Shown: in pieces, positions 58,481 through 64,000 of the stretch
How the letters are laid out: every line of letters starts with the position of its first letter
How positions within the stretch are numbered: the first letter of the stretch is position 1
Notes under the pieces: model-generated
What the model saw: the letters and a program-made list of their open reading frames with translations, nothing else
Told to the model about the DNA's origin: nothing
The model's database searches: none
Program-made: the position numbers and the translations under genes
NCBI RefSeq assembly: GCF_002906165.1
Contig: NZ_PPCN01000002.1
Span: 1-64,000, forward strand
Reading direction: 5' to 3'
Source: Roseibium marinum
Lineage (GTDB): Bacteria > Pseudomonadota > Alphaproteobacteria > Rhizobiales > Stappiaceae
Length of the DNA: 64,000 nucleotides

Positions 58481-59478
58481 TGGACGGCCAGGACCTCATC
58501 CGCTCCGCACGGTTCCGCAGGGAACGCGAGGCCGACTGGCGGCGTCTTGAAACCCTGGTGCGGGCGGCGGAGAGCAAGGGACTGCAGCGCATGCAATTCG
58601 CCGATACGCGCGACCTCGCCGCGCTCTACCGGCAGGCCACCACATCGCTCGCCATCGCCCGGGAAATCTCGCTCGACAAGGCCCTGCTCGGCTATCTGGA
58701 GGCCCTGACGGCCCGCGCCTATCTTTGCGTCTACGCGCCGCAGGAGCGGCTCGGTGGATTGTTCGGACGGATTCTGACCCGTGGCGCGCCCGAAGCGATG
58801 CGCCGCTGCTGGCTGTTCATCCTGCTGGGCTTCCTCTTCATGACGCTCGGCGCGCTGGCGGGCTACCTGCTCTATTTCGAAAACAACGACTGGTTCTACG
58901 TCTTCATGCCGTCCGAAATGGCCGATGGCCGGGGCCCCGGCGCCACGACCGCTTCCCTGCGGGCGTCCATCTACGGCCACGACAGCGGAACGTCCGGGCT
59001 CGGCGCCTTCGCGGCCTATCTCTTTTCGCACAACACCCGGATCGCCATTTTCGTCTTCGGCCTTGGCGTTTTCGCCTGCGCGCCGGCTATCCTGCTGACG
59101 TTCTACAACGGCCTCATACTCGGTGCCTTTCTCGCGCTTCATGTCGATCGGGGCCTGGGTGTGGACCTTGCCGGCTGGCTGTCCGTGCATGGGGTCACCG
59201 AACTGTCGGCCGTCTGCATCGCCTGCGGCGGCGGACTGAAGCTCGGTTCGGCGGTGCTGTTTCCGGGAGACAGAACGCGCGCCGATGCGCTGCGCCATGC
59301 CGGCCGCGACGCGGTGAAACTGGCCCTTGTCGCCGCACTCATGCTCATCGCCGCCGCAATTCTGGAAAGTTTCGCCCGGCAGCTTGTTCAGGATCTGACC
59401 CTGCGCTTCGTCATCGGCTGGGGTGTCGGCGCGTTCTGGCTGGCCTGGTTTGTCCTCGGCGGACGGAGAGGGCGATGA
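58480..59478 (+). CDS. Stage II sporulation protein M family membrane protein
   Basis: A 332-residue protein with about six membrane helices (near 110-130, 180-215, 230-250, 280-300, 308-326) after an N-terminal soluble part (DLAALYRQATTSLAIARE). The SpoIIM-like core contains FAAYLFSHNTRIAIFVFGLG and GVHGV/VHGVTELSAV with a conserved His/Glu pair in a helix. In non-spore-formers these proteins are of unknown role beside MoxR/DUF58. The ATG at 58480 overlaps the preceding stop by one base. Confidence 0.85.
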   Translation: MDGQDLIRSARFRREREADWRRLETLVRAAESKGLQRMQFADTRDLAALYRQATTSLAIAREISLDKALLGYLEALTARAYLCVYAPQERLGGLFGRILTRGAPEAMRRCWLFILLGFLFMTLGALAGYLLYFENNDWFYVFMPSEMADGRGPGATTASLRASIYGHDSGTSGLGAFAAYLFSHNTRIAIFVFGLGVFACAPAILLTFYNGLILGAFLALHVDRGLGVDLAGWLSVHGVTELSAVCIACGGGLKLGSAVLFPGDRTRADALRHAGRDAVKLALVAALMLIAAAILESFARQLVQDLTLRFVIGWGVGAFWLAWFVLGGRRGR

Positions 59479-60398
59479 TCAGGCGCCTCAGGAAAAGCAA
59501 GAAGGACAAAGGACCTTCGCCCGATATTCTCATGCCGCCGGAAGGGGTCGCCCTGACCCTGCCGGTCGCCGGCATAGGCGTGCGCACCGCCGCGCAATTC
59601 ACCGACATTGTCCTGACCTCCATCGCGGCTGTCTGTCTGCTTGTCCTGCTTTTCACTCTTGAGCTGGCGAGCCCGCAATCGATGGCCGCCATCGCCGTGC
59701 TGGTCTTCTTCTCCATCGGCGTTCCCTACTATGTGCTCGCCGAGCTTGCCTGGAACGGCCAGACCCTTGGCAAGCGCATCATGAAGATCAAGGTGGTGGC
59801 GCATGACGGCGGACCTCTGAGCGCCCATTCGCTTGTCCTGCGCAATCTGATGAAGGAAGCGGAGATCTTTCTGCCGGGCACGCTCCTGCTGACGCTCGAC
59901 GCGGCGTCTCCCCTGGAGACGACCGCCTCCCTGATATGGATCTCAATCGCGTTGCTGGTGCCGTTCCGGGACCGTTACCGCCGCCGTCTTGGCGACATGA
60001 TGGCCGGGACCCACGTGATCCATCTTCCGGTGCCCGTCCTGTTGACGGATCTGGCGGTGGAAAAGCCGGCGAGCGGCGCGGACGGGAAGTCTTTTGTCTT
60101 TCTGTCCCATCAGCTCGACCATTACGGCGCGTTCGAACTGCAGACCCTCGAAACGCTGCTTCGCGCACGCAGCACACCCACGGCAACCGCCGCCAGCCGG
60201 CAGACAGACGCGGCCATCGCAACGATTGTCGAAAAGATTCGCAAAAAGATCGGTTACGCGGAGCCTGTGCCCTCTCAGGATCGGCTCCCGTTCCTCAAGG
60301 CATTTTACAATGCCCAGCGCGAGCACCTGGAGCAGCGCCGGCTGTTCGGCGACCGGCGCGAGAACAAGCATTATGCCCACACCGACAAGGACATCTGA
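59475..60398 (+). CDS. RDD family membrane protein
   Basis: A 307-residue protein. The RDD domain is evident: VRTAAQFTDIVLTSIA (first helix with the Arg/Asp-type start), helix two near 65-90, then NGQTLGKRIMKIKVV and RDRYRRRLGDMMAGTHVI. A long cytosolic tail with Ala- and Lys-rich helices follows (from about 200). Role in ion or osmolyte transport is proposed for the family. Overlaps the SpoIIM gene (ATGA). Last of the operon. Confidence 0.85.
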   Translation: MIRRLRKSKKDKGPSPDILMPPEGVALTLPVAGIGVRTAAQFTDIVLTSIAAVCLLVLLFTLELASPQSMAAIAVLVFFSIGVPYYVLAELAWNGQTLGKRIMKIKVVAHDGGPLSAHSLVLRNLMKEAEIFLPGTLLLTLDAASPLETTASLIWISIALLVPFRDRYRRRLGDMMAGTHVIHLPVPVLLTDLAVEKPASGADGKSFVFLSHQLDHYGAFELQTLETLLRARSTPTATAASRQTDAAIATIVEKIRKKIGYAEPVPSQDRLPFLKAFYNAQREHLEQRRLFGDRRENKHYAHTDKDI

Positions 60399-60555
60399 GT
60401 GCCTTTCGATGTTACGGCATCACAGCTTGAGGGTATTCAAATTTAAACATATGGTGAGAAATCACCATGGCTTCCCGTGCCGCTCAGACATGTGTGACGT
60501 TTTGTAACTCAATACATCTGTTTTAAAATTGCTTTGAAGAAATTGGAGTTCCGCA

Positions 60556-61332
60556 ATGACTGACACCCCCCTCGATCAGCCCAAGGTTCCCCTTGGCGTC
60601 GGCGCCCTGATTGGCGAAAGTTTTTCGATCCTTTTCGGAAATTTCCTTAAAGTGGTCATCGTGGCCTTCGTGCCTGTGCTGCTGGGTCTCCTGCTGTCAG
60701 GCGGACTGATTGGTTTCGATGCCGCGCTCGGAGTGGCCGAGCCTACATTCGACGATCCCGGCGAGGCTACGGCTTTCGGGTTGGTGTTCATCGTGGAAAT
60801 GGTGATCTACTCCCTGACGACCGCTCTTCTGGTGCAGCTTGCCTATGACGCGAAACTGAAACGGCCGGTGCAGCCGGGACGGTATTTCGGGCCGGCGCTG
60901 AGCGCTTTGCTGCCCGTTGCGATCCTGAGCCTGGTCGCCGGCATTCTGGCCGGCTTCGCAACTCTGCTGTTTATCATTCCGGGACTCTGGGTCTATGCGG
61001 TGTTCTCGGTGATGGTCCCGGCAATCGTCATCGAACGCGTCGGGTTCGGCGGCCTCGCCCGCAGCGCCCGGCTCACCAAACAATACCGCTGGCCGATCGC
61101 CGGCGCGCTTGTCCTGGGCTTGATCCTCATCGTGGTCATAAACTTTGTGGTGGGTCTGGTGATCGGACTTGTCTCATTCATCGGCGGCACCATCCTAGCC
61201 GCCATTCTGTTCTCCGCGCTTTCCGCCATCGGAGTGGGCTATATCAGTATCCTCATCGCCCTGATCTACGCCCGCCTGCGCGAGATCAAGGAAGGCATCA
61301 GCGTCGACCAGATCGCGTCCGTTTTCGACTGA
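60556..61332 (+). CDS. Multi-pass membrane protein of unknown function
   Basis: A 258-residue, very hydrophobic protein with about six helices (near 22-50, 75-100, 110-165 as two, 185-215, 220-248). Gly- and Ile-rich, no enzymatic motif; the layout resembles YciC/DUF7544-like inner-membrane families. Separated from the RDD gene by 157 bases and from ccmA by a strong hairpin, so it is probably a single-gene unit. Confidence 0.75.
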   Translation: MTDTPLDQPKVPLGVGALIGESFSILFGNFLKVVIVAFVPVLLGLLLSGGLIGFDAALGVAEPTFDDPGEATAFGLVFIVEMVIYSLTTALLVQLAYDAKLKRPVQPGRYFGPALSALLPVAILSLVAGILAGFATLLFIIPGLWVYAVFSVMVPAIVIERVGFGGLARSARLTKQYRWPIAGALVLGLILIVVINFVVGLVIGLVSFIGGTILAAILFSALSAIGVGYISILIALIYARLREIKEGISVDQIASVFD

Positions 61333-61341
61333 GGCCGTTGA

Positions 61342-61370
61342 GGGACCGCGGTGCGCGCCACCGCGGTCCC
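61342..61370 (+). terminator. Strong stem-loop between the membrane-protein gene and ccmA
   Basis: GGGACCGCGGTG pairs perfectly with CACCGCGGTCCC around a 5-base loop, 10 bases after the stop. No T-run. Confidence 0.6.
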
Positions 61371-61515
61371 GGCCGGCACGGCTGGTTCATTCGCCGGGTT
61401 CATTAGCCGCGTTTATTTGTTTGTCTCTCGGTCCATGGGCGTATTTGCCCTCTTGCCACCGCACCTTGCCCCCCTCTAACAAGGTAGGCTCAACACATCC
61501 GCGCCGGAGCCGATC

Positions 61516-62178
61516 CTGAAACTCATTGCCGAAAACCTGACCATCGACCGCGGCGGACGCCGGGTGTTCGAGGATCTGTCCTTTTCTCTGGAAGGCGGCA
61601 GCGCCCTGGTGGTGACCGGGGCGAACGGCATCGGCAAGTCGTCGTTACTGCGCACGCTGGCGGGGCTGGTTTCGCTTGCGCATGGATCGATCCGGCTGGA
61701 GGGCGGCGCCCCGGACACACCGTCTGAAGAGCACATCCATTATTTCGGTCACCAGGATGCGGTCAAACCGGCCCTGTCGGTACTAGAAAACCTGCAATTC
61801 TGGCAGAGTTTCGCCGCTGCCGCTCACGTTTCCGGCTTTTCCGGCAGCTCCGTGGACCCCATGGACGCGCTGAACCTCCTTGGCATCGGACATACCGCCC
61901 GGTTGCCCGCGGCTTTCCTGTCGGCCGGTCAGAAACGCAGGCTTTCGCTTTGCCGTCTTCTGGTGACGCCGAGGCCGGTCTGGCTGATGGACGAACCGAC
62001 TTCAGCGCTCGACAGGGTGTCGGAAACGCAGCTTCTGGGCCTGATGAACGCCCATCTGGCGGCCGGCGGCCTGATCGTGACGGCGACCCATTCCGATCTG
62101 GCGCTTGAAAAGACACTGATCCTGCACCTGCGGGCCGGCGACGCGGCCGCACCGTCTCCTGAGGAAGCGCTTCAATGA
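61516..62178 (+). CDS. ccmA: Cytochrome c biogenesis ATP-binding protein CcmA, probable CTG start
   Basis: About 220 residues, the ATPase of the heme-handling CcmABCD complex. Walker A GANGIGKSS (35-43), the family's LSAGQKRRLSLCRLL signature and LMDEPTSALD are intact. Similarity to CcmA (LIAENLTIDRGGRRVFEDLSF) begins before the first usual start codon, a GTG at 61564. No ATG, GTG or TTG lies between the upstream stop at 61477 and that GTG. A CTG at 61516 with GGAG 7 bases upstream is the best start. Overlaps ccmB by 4 bases. Confidence 0.9.
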   Translation: MKLIAENLTIDRGGRRVFEDLSFSLEGGSALVVTGANGIGKSSLLRTLAGLVSLAHGSIRLEGGAPDTPSEEHIHYFGHQDAVKPALSVLENLQFWQSFAAAAHVSGFSGSSVDPMDALNLLGIGHTARLPAAFLSAGQKRRLSLCRLLVTPRPVWLMDEPTSALDRVSETQLLGLMNAHLAAGGLIVTATHSDLALEKTLILHLRAGDAAAPSPEEALQ

Positions 62179-62846
62179 GCACCTGGGCGCTCGCTCTTTT
62201 CCAGCGTGATCTGCGCCTGTCCGTCCGGGTCGGCGGAAGCGCGCTTGTGGGGGTGCTGTTTTTCCTGGCCGTCGTCACCGTCATTCCCTTCGGTGTCGGC
62301 CCGGATCTCAACCTTCTGTCGCGCATCGGGCCGGCGATTCTCTGGATCGGCGCCCTGCTCGCCACGCTGCTGGGGCTCGACCGGCTGTTCCAGGCCGACC
62401 GGGACGACGGCACGCTCGACCTGATGCTGATGGCCGGACGGCCGCTGGAACTGGTGGTGCTGATCAAGTGCCTCGCGCATTGGGTGGCGACGGGTCTGCC
62501 CCTCGTCGTCGCCGCGCCTCTGCTGGCCATATTCCTCAATCTCGAACCGGCCGCGATGGGTGCCGTCACCCTGACGCTTCTGGTCGGAACCCCGGCCCTC
62601 ACGCTGATCGGGGCCATCGGCGCGGCGCTGACCGTTTCCCTGCGCCGGGGCGGGCTTCTGCTGGCCGTTCTCGTGGTGCCGCTGGCAATTCCGGTGCTTA
62701 TCTTCGGCGTCAGCGCAGCCGACGCCGCCATTCACGATCCGGTGCCGTTTCTGACGCCGTTCCTGATCCTCTGCGCCCTCTCGCTGATCGCCGCCGTCAT
62801 CGGCCCGATCGCCTCGGCCGCCGCGCTCCGTTTCGAATCAGACTGA
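62175..62846 (+). CDS. ccmB: Heme exporter permease CcmB
   Basis: A 223-residue permease with six hydrophobic segments. FQRDLRLSVR at the start and DRLFQADRDDGTLDLMLMAG near 70 are CcmB family marks. Together with CcmA and CcmC it releases heme-loaded CcmE for cytochrome c assembly. Overlaps ccmA; 109 bases precede ccmC. Confidence 0.93.
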   Translation: MSTWALALFQRDLRLSVRVGGSALVGVLFFLAVVTVIPFGVGPDLNLLSRIGPAILWIGALLATLLGLDRLFQADRDDGTLDLMLMAGRPLELVVLIKCLAHWVATGLPLVVAAPLLAIFLNLEPAAMGAVTLTLLVGTPALTLIGAIGAALTVSLRRGGLLLAVLVVPLAIPVLIFGVSAADAAIHDPVPFLTPFLILCALSLIAAVIGPIASAAALRFESD

Positions 62847-62955
62847 GGAAGCGGCTTCAAGATCATCCTTCCCGTCGGTGACTTGAGCGATCGCAATGCG
62901 CCGCTGCGACCGTTCGGTACATTGATGGCAACGCAAGACTGCAGTAAAAGCAAAC

Positions 62956-63723
62956 ATGGCATTTTGGGATTACGCAAATCCGACGCGGTTTTTGAAGCTG
63001 GTCCAGGTGGTTCTTCCCTGGCTGACCGGCCTGTGCGTTCTGGCCTCCGCGGCCGGTCTCTACATGAGTTTCTTCATCGCGCCGGAAGACTACCAGCAGG
63101 GTCAGACGGTCCGCATCATGTACATCCACGTGCCCGCCGCCTGGCTGTCGATGATGTGCTATTCCATCATGGCCGTCTCCTCGCTCGGTACCCTGGTGTG
63201 GAAACACCCGCTCGCCGATGTCTCCGCCAAGGCGGCGGCCCCCATCGGCGCCGCCTTCACCTTCATGGCGCTGGTGACCGGTTCGCTCTGGGGCAAACCC
63301 ATGTGGGGCACCTATTGGGTCTGGGACGCCAGGCTGACGTCCGTGCTCGTGCTGCTGATCATGTATCTTGGCCTGATGACCCTGTGGCGCACAATGGAAG
63401 ACCCGATCAAGGCCGGCAAGGCAGCCGCCGTTCTGACTCTCGTCGGCGCTCTCAATCTGCCGGTCATCAAGTTTTCGGTCGACTGGTGGAACACGCTGCA
63501 TCAGCCTGCCAGCGTCATGCGCATGGACGGTCCGACCATTCACCCGGATATCCTCTGGCCTCTTCTGGTCATGGCGGTTGCCTTCACGCTGTTGTTTTTC
63601 GTGCTGCACCTGATGGCGATGCGCAACGAGATCATGCGCCGCCGCGTGCGCACGCTGCGCCTGCGGGCCGCCAGTGCCGCCCACCCCCGTTCCGCGGTCG
63701 CAACCGCACAGCCTGCGGAGTAA
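62956..63723 (+). CDS. ccmC: Heme-handling protein CcmC
   Basis: A 255-residue membrane protein with six helices. The tryptophan-rich heme-binding WWD-type motif is present (MWGTYWVWDARLTS, near 115-128) with conserved histidines in YIHVPAAW (near 55) and in NTLHQPASV (near 180). CcmC loads heme onto CcmE. ATG at 62956; about 110 bases separate it from ccmB, a larger gap than elsewhere in the operon. Confidence 0.95.
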   Translation: MAFWDYANPTRFLKLVQVVLPWLTGLCVLASAAGLYMSFFIAPEDYQQGQTVRIMYIHVPAAWLSMMCYSIMAVSSLGTLVWKHPLADVSAKAAAPIGAAFTFMALVTGSLWGKPMWGTYWVWDARLTSVLVLLIMYLGLMTLWRTMEDPIKAGKAAAVLTLVGALNLPVIKFSVDWWNTLHQPASVMRMDGPTIHPDILWPLLVMAVAFTLLFFVLHLMAMRNEIMRRRVRTLRLRAASAAHPRSAVATAQPAE

Positions 63724-63727
63724 GATC

Positions 63728-63901
63728 ATGGACCTGGGCTCTCACGCCGGCTTCATCTTTGCCTCCTACGGCCTTTGTCTCCTGACCGTCCTCGGCCTGA
63801 TCGCCTGGGTCCGGATCGACAAGGCCAATCTGGAAAAGGCGCTCAAGGACCTGGCGGAGCAGGGTGTCTCCCGCCGGCGGCCGCAAGAAGGCGGTCGATA
63901 A
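63728..63901 (+). CDS. ccmD: Heme exporter small subunit CcmD
   Basis: A 57-residue single-pass protein: a short periplasmic start with HAGFIFASYG, one helix (about 9-30) and a basic tail. It fits the CcmD layout and place between ccmC and ccmG. ATG at 63728, four bases after the ccmC stop. Confidence 0.9.
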   Translation: MDLGSHAGFIFASYGLCLLTVLGLIAWVRIDKANLEKALKDLAEQGVSRRRPQEGGR

Positions 63902-63906
63902 CCTAA

Positions 63907-64000
63907 ATGAGTGCTCAAGACACAAATGCAGGGCCCGGCAAGGATCCCCGTTCCGAAACGCCGAAACGCAGATTTCCCGTGCTTGTCCTGTTGCCGCTGG
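63907..64000 (+). CDS. ccmG: Thiol:disulfide oxidoreductase CcmG/DsbE (N-terminus only)
   Basis: The frame from ATG 63907 encodes a polar, charged N-terminus followed by RRFPVLVLLPL, the start of a membrane anchor, and is cut by the window end. The CcmG assignment rests on operon order (ccmABCD then ccmG) and the anchor position; the thioredoxin motif lies beyond the window. Confidence 0.7.
   Translation, partial: MSAQDTNAGPGKDPRSETPKRRFPVLVLLPL

Overview
The window is alphaproteobacterial DNA, most likely from a Hyphomicrobiales/Stappiaceae (Roseibium- or Labrenzia-like) marine bacterium. This is inferred from the core gene content (ccmABCDG, bdhA next to a patatin, PrdX-type ProX, MipA, YggT) and from the GC-rich core; no species call is possible from sequence reading alone.

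The left 29.6 kb is a genomic island of lower and uneven GC. It starts beside the tail of an IS3-type transposase (1-50) and ends at the 3' end of a tRNA-Gly gene (29613-29687). A 748-residue tyrosine recombinase and a Fic protein lie at the tRNA end. The cargo is a variant of the dpd (7-deazaguanine in DNA) modification-restriction system. Operon 1 (433-7190, tightly coupled) holds a YaaA/DUF6884-like protein (candidate DpdC role), two DpdB-type DGQQR proteins flanking the DNA transglycosylase DpdA, the preQ0 makers QueE, QueD and QueC, and a YhhQ/VUT-type transporter. Then come a membrane protein plus HAD hydrolase pair (7246-9002), and dpdF, dpdG, dpdH and a small coiled-coil gene in the dpdI position (9182-16552). 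On the opposite strand are a 2117-residue protein with an SF1 helicase followed by a DpdJ-type SF2 helicase, and a RecB-like nuclease with Cas4-style cysteines (16553-25224). Recognisable dpdD, dpdE and dpdK are absent from the window. The reading proposed is that preQ0 made by QueDEC (or imported) is put into DNA by DpdA with DpdB and further converted, while the helicase/ATPase/nuclease set polices unmodified DNA.

The right 34 kb is chromosomal core. It contains proX, a thioredoxin-TPR protein, a LON-domain protein and a Trm112-like protein; yggT, mipA, a pentapeptide-repeat protein, a patatin, bdhA, ispG, pdxY and DUF429; DUF2092 and an Asn-rich secreted protein; a DUF2235 hydrolase; acnA and acnB transcribed divergently; a DUF4129-DUF4350-MoxR-DUF58-SpoIIM-RDD envelope operon; and the cytochrome c maturation operon ccmABCDG, cut by the window end. 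A small AT-rich insertion carrying a secreted metallopeptidase-like gene sits between acnA and a decayed second copy of the acnA 3' end with its terminator, which looks like an old site-specific integration scar. Two core genes (DUF58 and ccmA) appear to use CTG starts.
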